NCBI GenBank assembly: GCA_017543645.1 | Contig: JAFYFR010000058.1 | Span: 1-33,089, forward strand | DNA length: 33,089 nt | Direction: 5' to 3' | From: Bacteroidales bacterium | GTDB lineage: Bacteria; Bacteroidota; Bacteroidia; Bacteroidales; UBA3824 | Shown here: positions 1-5,967 of the stretch, piece by piece | Position numbering within the stretch: position 1 is the stretch's first letter | Layout: each line of letters begins with the position of its first letter | Translations under genes and position numbers: made by a program | The notes under the pieces: generated by a model | Database searches by the model: none | What the model was told of the DNA's origin: nothing | Seen by the model: the letters and a program-made list of their open reading frames with translations, nothing else

Positions 1-417
1 CGCGGCGGAACAGCCAATGTTACCGTAATACTCAGCAACGAACGCATTTCGTCGCCCATCCTCAGCGCATACGACACCGCCATAATACTCAACCAACAGA
101 GTCTCGACAAGTTTGAGCCTATGGTAAAACCCGGCGGCACACTTATCTACGACGACAACGGCATCTCCGTTCCCCCGTCGCGCAAAGACATCAGCGTATA
201 CCTTGTGCAGGCAGCCAAAGCAGCATCAGAAAAGAATATGAACAAGATATTCAATATGATAGTTCTCGGCGGCTACCTCAAAGTAAACCCGATAGTATCG
301 CTCGAAAACGTGGAGGCAGGTCTCAAAAAATCCCTCCCCGAACGTCACCACAAACTCATCCCCGCCAACATCGAGGGTCTCAAACTCGGCGCGGAGATAA
401 TACAGAAGATAAGGTAA
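1..417 (+). CDS. 2-oxoacid:ferredoxin oxidoreductase, gamma subunit (partial, 5' end outside window)
   Basis: The first base is already in frame and 138 residues are visible before the TAA stop. The fragment begins with RGGTANVTVILS and continues through SPILSAYDTAIILN and LDKFEPMVKPGG, the pattern of the gamma subunit of 2-oxoglutarate / branched-chain 2-oxoacid:ferredoxin oxidoreductases (KorC/VorC type). In that family the subunit works with the alpha and TPP-binding beta subunits to decarboxylate 2-oxoacids oxidatively to acyl-CoA and reduce ferredoxin in the cytoplasm. The other subunits would be expected just upstream, outside the window. The substrate (2-oxoglutarate or branched chain) cannot be decided from this piece. 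The gene ends just before a strong terminator. Confidence 0.85.
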   Translation, partial: RGGTANVTVILSNERISSPILSAYDTAIILNQQSLDKFEPMVKPGGTLIYDDNGISVPPSRKDISVYLVQAAKAASEKNMNKIFNMIVLGGYLKVNPIVSLENVEAGLKKSLPERHHKLIPANIEGLKLGAEIIQKIR

Positions 418-433
418 TACATATCTATAACGC

Positions 434-479
434 AAAAAAACACTCCCGATGGCAGTTTTGCTTTCGGGAGTGTTTTTTT
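434..479. terminator. Bidirectional intrinsic terminator
   Basis: A perfect 16-bp stem (434-449 with 464-479) encloses a 14-nt loop. The stem core is GC-rich (CACTCCCGA / TCGGGAGTG) and is flanked by A7 on the left and T7 on the right, so it can end transcription from the left gene on the plus strand and from the convergent Rpn gene on the minus strand. Confidence 0.92.
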
Positions 480-502
480 GTATATCAATAAAATCTGTAT
501 GT

Positions 503-1372
503 TCAAAGTTGTTCTATCTGTTCACTTGTTAGTTTAGAATACTTCATAATAACATCCACCGGCACATTGTCAGCCTTCATCTGACGGGCAAGTGAGATTA
601 ATGTTTGTTGTTCGCCCTCGGCGCGTCCCTCCTCGCGTCCCTCCTCGCGTCCCTCGGCACGTTCGCGTTGGAGTGCGGATTTCTCGGTGCTGACATCGAG
701 CCAGTATTTCTCGTATGCAAGTAGTTCACCATCGGTAAACGCCGAAGTCTTCAATATCTCCAACGCCTCGTTCGTGTCTTTGTTCGCAATGAGCTCGGGG
801 TCGGCGTCGGTGGTGTTCTCATCGATTTCGGTAAGGAATTTAAGCCACAGGTCGTGCATCTTTTTCTCGGCGCGGTTTTGGGGCTTGTAGTTGGGAAGGA
901 CTATAAACACCATCGATAGTTCGGTGCGTCTGTCATCGGGATGATTCTTGTTGGCGAGGTAATACTCTTGAACATACTCGGTGTCGCCGTAGTCGAACGC
1001 GCCCTTGTCGTTAACAAGGCTCAGCGCGTAAACATTCTTCAAGTCGCCAAACGACATGCCCTTCTGCAGCTGTTTGGAGTAAACTGTGGCGGCGTTGAAC
1101 AGGGTGCGGGCAAAAAACTCGTTATTCCAGAACGACTGCATCTCCACGATGAACCTGCGACCGTAGTTGTCGGTACAAAACACGTCAACTATCGAATACT
1201 TCTTGCCCGGATTATCGGGGATGTTCTCGTTAGAGAGGTATTCAACGCTCCTGATTTCCATACCGTCGGGCAGTGGAAGGAGCGCGTTCAAAAGGCTCAT
1301 GACAAGGTGTTTGTGCTGCCCAAAGATTTTTTTGAACGTCAAATCGGCTTTCGGGTCAAGGTATTTCGACAT
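503..1372 (-). CDS. Rpn-family PD-(D/E)XK nuclease / putative transposase
   Basis: This encodes 289 residues. The N-terminus (MSKYLDPKADLTFKKIFG) and the nuclease core with D63 and an E77-M78-Q79 triad fit the PD-(D/E)XK family of recombination-promoting nucleases (Rpn; PF12784-like). E. coli Rpn proteins are DNA endonucleases that promote RecA-independent recombination; genomes of this phylum often carry many copies. The C-terminus has the family's low-complexity GREEGREEGRAEG stretch followed by a short helix. An in-frame ATG at 1456 exists but is rejected: the Rpn-like start motif begins at 1372 and a consensus promoter at 1396-1425 would lie inside the longer reading frame. No terminal inverted repeats or target duplication were seen around it, so it looks like a single-gene element rather than part of an insertion sequence. 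Confidence 0.85.
   Translation of the reverse strand: MSKYLDPKADLTFKKIFGQHKHLVMSLLNALLPLPDGMEIRSVEYLSNENIPDNPGKKYSIVDVFCTDNYGRRFIVEMQSFWNNEFFARTLFNAATVYSKQLQKGMSFGDLKNVYALSLVNDKGAFDYGDTEYVQEYYLANKNHPDDRRTELSMVFIVLPNYKPQNRAEKKMHDLWLKFLTEIDENTTDADPELIANKDTNEALEILKTSAFTDGELLAYEKYWLDVSTEKSALQRERAEGREEGREEGRAEGEQQTLISLARQMKADNVPVDVIMKYSKLTSEQIEQL
623..660 (-). repeat. In-frame 12-bp tandem repeat inside the Rpn gene
   Basis: The unit GCGTCCCTCCTC occurs at 623-634 and 635-646, followed by a third, diverging copy to about 660. It encodes the GREE/GRAE repeats. Twelve-base units keep the reading frame, so copy number could vary without destroying the protein. Confidence 0.8.
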
Positions 1373-1395
1373 AGATGCAAGTTTTGATTTTTCCG

Positions 1396-1425
1396 CAAAT
1401 ATAATAAAAGATTTGCAAAAACAAA
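1396..1425 (-). promoter_or_regulatory. Bacteroidota-type promoter of the Rpn gene
   Basis: Read on the minus strand there is TTTG (1425-1422), an 18-bp spacer, and TATATTTG (1403-1396), matching the -33 and -7 (TAnnTTTG) elements used by the Bacteroidota housekeeping sigma factor. Transcription would start near 1390, about 18 nt before the chosen start codon. Confidence 0.65.
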
Positions 1426-1548
1426 CGCAAATTTTTTCTCCAAAATTATTCTCCATCCCAAAAACTTTCCGTACATTTGCTACGGATGTCCGGCTCTACA
1501 CACCCGCCATCCGACATAAGATTTTTTTAGGAAGCGTTATGCTTTTCT

Positions 1549-1675
1549 TGGTTTCAGAAACGTGAGAAATTTTTGATAGGACAAGAGGATGCATAGCGGT
1601 ATCGCCTATGGTATAGGCGTAGACTGCTGTAATTGTATCTTTGTCCTAAGGTAATTCTCACGACCTCTGAAACCA
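1549..1675. ncRNA. Candidate structured RNA or palindromic element: 127-nt extended hairpin
   Basis: Nested complementary segments cover almost the whole stretch: 1549-1558/1666-1675 (10 bp), 1562-1568/1655-1661 (7 bp), 1577-1583/1642-1648 (7 bp), 1588-1593/1634-1639 (6 bp with G-U), 1595-1600/1623-1628 (6 bp with G-U) and 1603-1608/1614-1619 with a TGGTA loop. An asymmetric 8x6 internal loop lies at 1569-1576 / 1649-1654. G-U pairs in two helices suggest folding as RNA. A TATCTTTG sequence (-7 consensus) lies in the 3' arm at 1636-1643. The shape recalls 6S RNA, but I cannot confirm the family; a miniature inverted-repeat element is the main alternative. It sits in the gene-free region between the divergent Rpn and lipoprotein genes. 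Confidence 0.45.
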
Positions 1676-1768
1676 GATACAATGAAAATTGAAAGTATAT
1701 GCGGTCTGCGCTTTCTTTTTTATATAACTCCGTCCCAGTCCGCAGACGGAAACAAAACACTTAAAAAC

Positions 1769-2596
1769 ATGAAAAAGTTATTAAATTTCAGCCTTTTGGC
1801 AATTCTCGCAGCCTCATTCGTACTTACCGGCTGCAAAAAAGACGACGACAGCAACCCCGGCGGCGAAACCACAAAACAGGACGGCATACTGCCGAAAAAG
1901 GTGGTAAAGATTGTGAAGAATTATGTAGGCCGTGAGGAGTACTACGGCGACACCTATCTTTTTGATGCAGAAGGAAGAATCACTTCGTATACCGAAAAAG
2001 ATGGCAAGTACAGTGACATAACCACTTACACATATACTGAGGACAAATGCGTTTGTGTTTACGATAACGGAGAAAATACACTAATAATCAATGTTGAAAA
2101 CGGTAGGTTTGTGTCTTCAAATTCAGGTAACAAAGGAGAAGAATACACATATACCTCCGATGGCTACATTAAATCACAGAAATGGTACGACACAGAAGGT
2201 ACAGAAAATATAGAATACACTGTCACTGATGGCAATATTACTTCCTATATCGACCATGACGTCGAGAAGTATGATAATAAAGAAGATATTGATGATGAAA
2301 ACACAACACTTACTTACGGCAACAAACTCAACAATCTCAATGTAGACATAGTACCCATAATATGTTACTTAGATCTATATCCAGGTTGCTGCGGCAAAAG
2401 ATGCAAAAACCTGCCAACCTCAATTAGCTCCATTTATAAAATGAAAAGAGATGATGGGCAAGAGTCAAATAGAACCGAACTCCACGAATATACCTACACC
2501 TACGACGGGGATTATCTGACAAAGATTACGCATAAACAGACAGATTCAAGAGACGGAGTTAGCGAATACACATACGAAATCTATTACGAAGACTAA
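1769..2596 (+). CDS. Secreted lipoprotein with YD-repeat-like beta strands, function unknown
   Basis: The 275-residue product begins with a lipoprotein signal peptide: MKK, a hydrophobic stretch, and the lipobox LTGC with Cys22. The KKDDDS following the cysteine is acidic, which in Bacteroidota often marks export to the cell surface. The mature part has recurring Tyr/Thr strands with YTYTYDGDYLTKI-like motifs, the pattern of DUF4595/YD-repeat-like lipoproteins of this phylum, so a beta-rich fold is likely. I chose the ATG at 1769 over one at 1682 because only the former starts with the signal peptide. The next gene begins 5 bp after the stop, so the two are probably co-transcribed. No function is claimed. 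Confidence 0.75.
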   Translation: MKKLLNFSLLAILAASFVLTGCKKDDDSNPGGETTKQDGILPKKVVKIVKNYVGREEYYGDTYLFDAEGRITSYTEKDGKYSDITTYTYTEDKCVCVYDNGENTLIINVENGRFVSSNSGNKGEEYTYTSDGYIKSQKWYDTEGTENIEYTVTDGNITSYIDHDVEKYDNKEDIDDENTTLTYGNKLNNLNVDIVPIICYLDLYPGCCGKRCKNLPTSISSIYKMKRDDGQESNRTELHEYTYTYDGDYLTKITHKQTDSRDGVSEYTYEIYYED

Positions 2597-2601
2597 CCGC
2601 C

Positions 2602-3171
2602 ATGGACAATACGCAAACATCCGAAACCGACAAACCAACCCTCAATACCAAAACCGACGAGCATGAGCGGTTCAACGCCGAAAACTACATCGCCACTCGT
2701 CTGAAACACGAAATGGAGTATTACGACAACCGCGCCGACGGATACCGTAACCGATACCTCAGGTATCAGACATGGATTATTATTCTCGGTGCTATAATAC
2801 CGATAATAACAGTAATAGACACTTCCTTTACTGAATTGAGCAATTGTCACATAGGCAGTATAGCCAGCGCGATAATTGCCGCAATCATTGCTATATTGGC
2901 AGGCGTTGACAAACTCCAACAGACACAGAGTCGTTGGAACATAATGCGCTACTGCGCCCAGATGCTAAAACGCGAGGAGATGCTTTACCGCAACAGAATA
3001 GGCGACTACGACAACACATCCGACAAAGATGCCAAACAATTGCTTGTTAAACGCACCGAGGGGATTCTATACTATGATATTGCGTCCACTTTGCAGTTCT
3101 CGCAGAAAGGCTCGCCCAACGCGGCTGACGATGAAAAAAAGGATGCCACAAACGCATCAAAAACCGATTAA
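2602..3171 (+). CDS. Two-TM SLATT / DUF4231-type membrane protein
   Basis: The 189-residue protein has an acidic N-terminus, a helical YIATRLKHEMEYYDNRA segment, two membrane segments (about residues 57-73 and 84-102) separated by a short loop, and a C-terminal helical region starting GVDKLQQTQSRWNIMRYCAQMLKREE. This is the layout of DUF4231 / SLATT proteins (SMODS- and SLOG-associating two-TM effectors), which bioinformatic work predicts to act as pore-forming effectors in nucleotide-signal conflict systems. No nucleotidyltransferase, SLOG or other sensor gene is adjacent; the immediate partner is the lipoprotein 5 bp upstream. Assignment to the broad family is fairly secure; an immune role here is inference. 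Confidence 0.7.
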   Translation: MDNTQTSETDKPTLNTKTDEHERFNAENYIATRLKHEMEYYDNRADGYRNRYLRYQTWIIILGAIIPIITVIDTSFTELSNCHIGSIASAIIAAIIAILAGVDKLQQTQSRWNIMRYCAQMLKREEMLYRNRIGDYDNTSDKDAKQLLVKRTEGILYYDIASTLQFSQKGSPNAADDEKKDATNASKTD

Positions 3172-3192
3172 CAATCAGGTTGTAATAAGTTT

Positions 3193-3224
3193 AAAGGCGT
3201 GGTATGTTTTAATGCCACGCCTTT
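3193..3224 (+). terminator. Intrinsic terminator after the SLATT gene
   Basis: A 10-bp perfect stem AAAGGCGTGG / CCACGCCTTT (3193-3202 with 3215-3224) with a 12-nt loop is followed by a T-rich tail, 21 nt after the stop codon. Confidence 0.88.
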
Positions 3225-3230
3225 TTCTAT

Positions 3231-3289
3231 CAAAATTGCAATCTCCACCTGACAATTTTACCCCAAAATTGCAATATCAAGATTACAAT
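3231..3289. repeat. Short direct repeats between convergent genes
   Basis: CAAAATTGCAAT occurs exactly at 3231-3242 and 3264-3275, and a related copy CAAGATTACAAT lies at 3278-3289. They fill the gap between the terminator and the end of the DUF4250 gene. Function is unknown; they may be chance in AT-rich DNA. Confidence 0.5.
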
Positions 3290-3290
3290 C

Positions 3291-3476
3291 CTACCAAAAC
3301 TTATTTCCTTCCTCGCTGTATTCAAAGCCGGCGGCGGAGAGTGTGTCCACAATAAAGGATTTGTCCAAGTCCATATCGTCGCACATGGCGTCGAACGAAG
3401 GGTATTGGTCGCGAAGTTTCATATTTACAAAACTCAGCAGCATGGCGGGGTCTTGCGGAAGCGAATTGTTGTCCAT
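3291..3476 (-). CDS. DUF4250 family small protein
   Basis: The 61-residue product reads LPQDPAMLLSFVNMKLRD near its start, then a Cys-Asp-Asp segment, and ends with YSEEGNKFW. This is the end-to-end signature of DUF4250, a small conserved protein of unknown function found in Bacteroidota and Firmicutes. An upstream ATG (3521) would add an unconserved hydrophobic extension; the family start MDNNSLPQ at 3476 is preferred. It is convergent with the SLATT gene and divergent from mraZ, sharing the regulatory region 3477-3768. Confidence 0.85.
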   Translation of the reverse strand: MDNNSLPQDPAMLLSFVNMKLRDQYPSFDAMCDDMDLDKSFIVDTLSAAGFEYSEEGNKFW

Positions 3477-3584
3477 ATTTATAATATATATATAAGGTGT
3501 AACCGGGAGCAAAGAAAACAAATATTTTTATCTTTTCCATCAGGAAACAAAATCGTCTTGACGGAAACCGTCGGAGAAAACATG

Positions 3585-3607
3585 GTTATCAACATGATGT
3601 TGATAAC
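3585..3607. promoter_or_regulatory. Perfect inverted repeat with DnaA-box-like arms
   Basis: GTTATCAAC (3585-3593) and GTTGATAAC (3599-3607) form a perfect 9-bp inverted repeat with a 5-bp spacer. Each arm contains TTATCAACA, one mismatch from the DnaA box TTATCCACA, in opposite orientations (3586-3594 plus, 3598-3606 minus). It could be a DnaA site pair or an operator for an unknown dimeric regulator. Confidence 0.5.
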
Positions 3608-3640
3608 GCAAATACCTATTGCAAAAGGTGTTGTAATATA

Positions 3641-3660
3641 TTATCCACAACTTATCCACA
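3641..3660 (+). promoter_or_regulatory. Tandem consensus DnaA boxes
   Basis: TTATCCACA, the exact consensus DnaA box, occurs twice in the same orientation at 3641-3649 and 3652-3660, 11 bp apart. AT-rich DNA lies upstream (3477-3540). The boxes lie about 50-75 bp upstream of the mraZ promoter, so DnaA could affect dcw transcription or the site could be part of a replication origin. Confidence 0.6.
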
Positions 3661-3686
3661 ATCGCTGTGCAAAAATTGAAGGCATT

Positions 3687-3712
3687 AAGTGGCAAAAAGT
3701 GGCAAAAAGTGG
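3687..3712 (+). promoter_or_regulatory. MraZ-binding repeats (MraZ box)
   Basis: AAGTGG occurs at 3687-3692, 3697-3702 and 3707-3712, exactly 10 bp apart with A/C-rich spacers. MraZ proteins are known to bind tandem GTGG-containing repeats with 10-bp spacing just upstream of their own operon. The third copy abuts the -33 element, so bound MraZ would contact the polymerase site, which fits autoregulation. Confidence 0.8.
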
Positions 3713-3743
3713 TTGCGTAATTCAAAAAAACCACATAATTTTG
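3713..3743 (+). promoter_or_regulatory. dcw operon promoter upstream of mraZ
   Basis: TTG (3713-3715), a 20-bp spacer and TAATTTTG (3736-3743) match the Bacteroidota -33 / TAnnTTTG arrangement. The predicted start near 3750 leaves a leader of about 20 nt containing an AGGA purine run 7-10 nt before the mraZ ATG. Confidence 0.75.
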
Positions 3744-3768
3744 GATTGTCAAATTAAAGGAAGAAATT

Positions 3769-4227
3769 ATGACGGTTTTTACAGGAGATTTTGACGTAAA
3801 GCTCGATGCCAAAGGCAGATTCCTCTTTCCGTCCTCGCTGCTGCAGCAGGCGGGCGAAGAGGGTCAGGCTACCTTTGTAATCAAAAAAGACATCTACGCG
3901 CCATGTCTCACCGTCGTTACCAAAGGCGAATGGGAACGTCAGGTAGAAACCATCCGCAAAAACCTCAACCCTTTTAACCGCGAACACAATATTTTTCTCC
4001 GCGAATTTTTTAAAGACACAGCCGAATGCGCGCTTGACTCTAACAACCGCATGGTGATTCCCAAACGTCTGGTGCAGGTTGTTAACCTGCAAAACGACAT
4101 CTGCGTGCTTGGTCTCGACACCAAAATAGAGATATGGTCGAAAGAAGAGTATGACAAAAGCCACCCGTCTGCAGAAAATTTTGCACAATTAGCGGAAAAA
4201 ATTCTTGGAAACTTAGTTGGAATATAA
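3769..4227 (+). CDS. mraZ: Transcriptional regulator MraZ
   Basis: This 152-residue protein carries two SpoVT/AbrB-type half domains, marked by DAKGR at residues 13-17 with FLFP after it, and DSNNR at 90-94 followed by MVIPKRL. MraZ forms ring-like oligomers and binds tandem repeats in front of the dcw operon; in E. coli it represses the cluster. Length is usual for the family. It is the first gene of the cluster, immediately behind the three 10-bp repeats that are its likely operator. The second motif lacks the usual glycine (NNR rather than xGR), a minor deviation. Confidence 0.95.
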   Translation: MTVFTGDFDVKLDAKGRFLFPSSLLQQAGEEGQATFVIKKDIYAPCLTVVTKGEWERQVETIRKNLNPFNREHNIFLREFFKDTAECALDSNNRMVIPKRLVQVVNLQNDICVLGLDTKIEIWSKEEYDKSHPSAENFAQLAEKILGNLVGI

Positions 4228-4243
4228 TTTTTTTTTACATTTG
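4217..4243 (+). promoter_or_regulatory. Possible internal promoter in front of rsmH
   Basis: TACATTTG (4236-4243) matches TAnnTTTG exactly, but the nearest TTG (4217-4219) gives a 16-bp spacer, shorter than usual. It could let rsmH and downstream genes be expressed apart from mraZ. Confidence 0.4.
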
Positions 4244-4270
4244 CATAATATTAATTAACATAAAATTAGG

Positions 4271-5191
4271 ATGGACACTAACTATCACATACCGGTAATG
4301 TTGCAAGAGTGCATCGAAGGGCTGAATATCAACCCCGACGGCATTTATGTTGACGTCACTTTCGGCGGAGGTGGCCATTCTAAAGCTATATTACAGCACC
4401 TGAGCAGCAAAGGCCGTTTAATCGCTTTTGACCAAGATGCCGACGCTGCTAAAAATCTTCCCGACGACCCGAGAATCACCTTTTATCAGACCAATTTCAG
4501 ATATTTCGCCAACTTTCTTCAGTTAGAAAACGTCAAGGCCGACGGCATAATAGCAGACCTCGGCGTATCGAGCCACCATTTCGACGACGCCGCGCGCGGA
4601 TTCTCGTTCCGCTTTGAAGATTCGCCGCTCGACATGCGCATGAACCAGAAGTCAGACTTTACAGCATCGGCATTGCTCAGCACCTACACCGAGCAGCAGC
4701 TCAGAGAGGTCTTTGCCGAATATGGCGAAATCAAAAACGCCTACAAGCTCGCCCAGAACATTGTAAAATACCGCGGCAGCCACAGCATACTCACCACCGC
4801 GCACCTGATAGAGGCCGCCGGCGCATGCATACCCGCTCACGACCGCAACAAATATCTTGCTACCCTCTTTCAAGCCCTCCGCATAGAGGTAAACGGCGAA
4901 ATCGACGTGCTCGAGGAGTTTCTGCTCTCCACACCCGACGCCGTAGCCGACGGAGGGCGCCTGGTAATAATGACCTACCATTCCCTCGAAGACCGTCCCG
5001 TAAAAAACTTTATCAAAGCTGGAAATTTACAAGGAATAGAACAAAAAGACGTATACGGCAACATCATAGCCCCCTTTGCGGCGGTCAACAGGAAGGTAAT
5101 AACCCCCTCACAGCAGGAACTCGACTCCAACCCCCGTTCCCGCAGCGCAAAACTGCGCATAGCACAGAAAAACGTACTTACTACTCAATAA
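4271..5191 (+). CDS. rsmH: 16S rRNA (cytosine1402-N4)-methyltransferase RsmH
   Basis: The 306-residue protein opens with HIPVMLQECIEGL and has the SAM-binding loop FGGGGH at residues 31-36, the IIADLGVSSHHFD segment with RGFSFR and PLDMRM behind it, and the C-terminal SLEDRPVKNF and NPRSRSAKLRIA motifs. These are the landmarks of RsmH (MraW), which methylates N4 of C1402 in the decoding centre of 16S rRNA. The length is normal. It lies 43 bp after mraZ and 11 bp before the FtsL-like gene, the standard second position in the cluster. Confidence 0.96.
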   Translation: MDTNYHIPVMLQECIEGLNINPDGIYVDVTFGGGGHSKAILQHLSSKGRLIAFDQDADAAKNLPDDPRITFYQTNFRYFANFLQLENVKADGIIADLGVSSHHFDDAARGFSFRFEDSPLDMRMNQKSDFTASALLSTYTEQQLREVFAEYGEIKNAYKLAQNIVKYRGSHSILTTAHLIEAAGACIPAHDRNKYLATLFQALRIEVNGEIDVLEEFLLSTPDAVADGGRLVIMTYHSLEDRPVKNFIKAGNLQGIEQKDVYGNIIAPFAAVNRKVITPSQQELDSNPRSRSAKLRIAQKNVLTTQ

Positions 5192-5202
5192 ACTACAAGG
5201 TT

Positions 5203-5943
5203 ATGACAAACGACTTTCTATTGGATACCGACATTGACATCAGCAACGACATCGACAATCAGCAGCAGCCGCCTGTGTTAGGCCATGAGGAGGAGCATCT
5301 CAACGAGGCATACGACCGTGTGTCGCAAAACGGAGCCTTCCCCGACATGTCGGCTTTTGGCATAAGCGAAACCGGCAAAGAAATCGACGATCCGTTCTCA
5401 AACCGGATGATGTACGACAACGAAACCTCGCTCAACAGCTCATACGACGCCGAGTTAGGCAACACGCAGCTTCCCGGCAGCGACGAGTTTCCCGAAGGAG
5501 ATTTTGGCGAGGGCGAAGACACCGAAGAGCCCGAGCAGGAGCTCACGTTCCTGCAGCTTATCAACAGCAAGCATCCACCTGTAACTAAGCTCATACGCAA
5601 GATTCTCCAGCCATTCATGTTCATAGTAGGAGTAAGCATAGGCGTAACAATTTTTAACAACGCCGTGGAATACGACCTCTCGCAGATAGCCTCGCTCACC
5701 AAAAAAATCGAGGACACAAAAGGACAGGCGATAATAATAACAAACGAGCTCGCCAAATTCTGCAAGGAAACCGAAGTGGCGCAGCGTGTGGAAAGCCAGG
5801 CGCTCGGAATACACGAGCGCAAAGAACCGGCGCAGTACTTGATAGTTACCAAATACCGCCGGCCCGACTCGCTCAAAAACGAAATGCTGCTATTCAGGCA
5901 GCACTGGCAGCAGATTCACCGCCGCAACACCAGCAATATGTAG
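5203..5943 (+). CDS. FtsL-like division protein with long acidic N-terminal tail
   Basis: The product has 246 residues. One membrane segment starts near residue 138 (FMFIVGVSIGVTIF) and is followed by a heptad-like helical stretch (LSQIASLTKKIEDTKGQ and onward) ending in RVESQALGIHERKEPAQYLIV, which fits the periplasmic coiled coil of FtsL in Bacteroidota. FtsL bridges FtsQ and the FtsW/FtsI synthase. Position between rsmH and ftsI supports the call. Unusual is the cytoplasmic part of about 135 residues, rich in Asp, Glu, Ser and Asn and probably disordered; typical FtsL proteins have only a short one. The ATG at 5203 was chosen because the frame upstream overlaps rsmH and is basic and Arg-rich, an out-of-frame shadow. 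Confidence 0.75.
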   Translation: MTNDFLLDTDIDISNDIDNQQQPPVLGHEEEHLNEAYDRVSQNGAFPDMSAFGISETGKEIDDPFSNRMMYDNETSLNSSYDAELGNTQLPGSDEFPEGDFGEGEDTEEPEQELTFLQLINSKHPPVTKLIRKILQPFMFIVGVSIGVTIFNNAVEYDLSQIASLTKKIEDTKGQAIIITNELAKFCKETEVAQRVESQALGIHERKEPAQYLIVTKYRRPDSLKNEMLLFRQHWQQIHRRNTSNM

Positions 5944-5967
5944 TCAAACTGCAAAAAAATCAACTAC

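Noticed and set aside
1373..1456. Longer N-terminus for the Rpn gene starting at 1456
   Set aside because: A consensus minus-strand promoter lies inside this extension and the family's start motif begins at 1372.
1484..1530. Terminator-like hairpin with T7 tail upstream of the large hairpin
   Set aside because: CGGATG/CATCCG gives only 6 bp with a large loop, and the T-run starts about 8 nt after the stem.
3477..3680. Calling the mraZ upstream region a chromosomal replication origin
   Set aside because: DnaA boxes plus an AT-rich tract are suggestive, but without GC skew, dnaA location or box density an oriC call is not supported.
4825..5202. In-frame extension of the FtsL-like gene into rsmH
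   Set aside because: It overlaps rsmH in another frame and encodes an Arg/Pro-rich sequence typical of an out-of-frame shadow.
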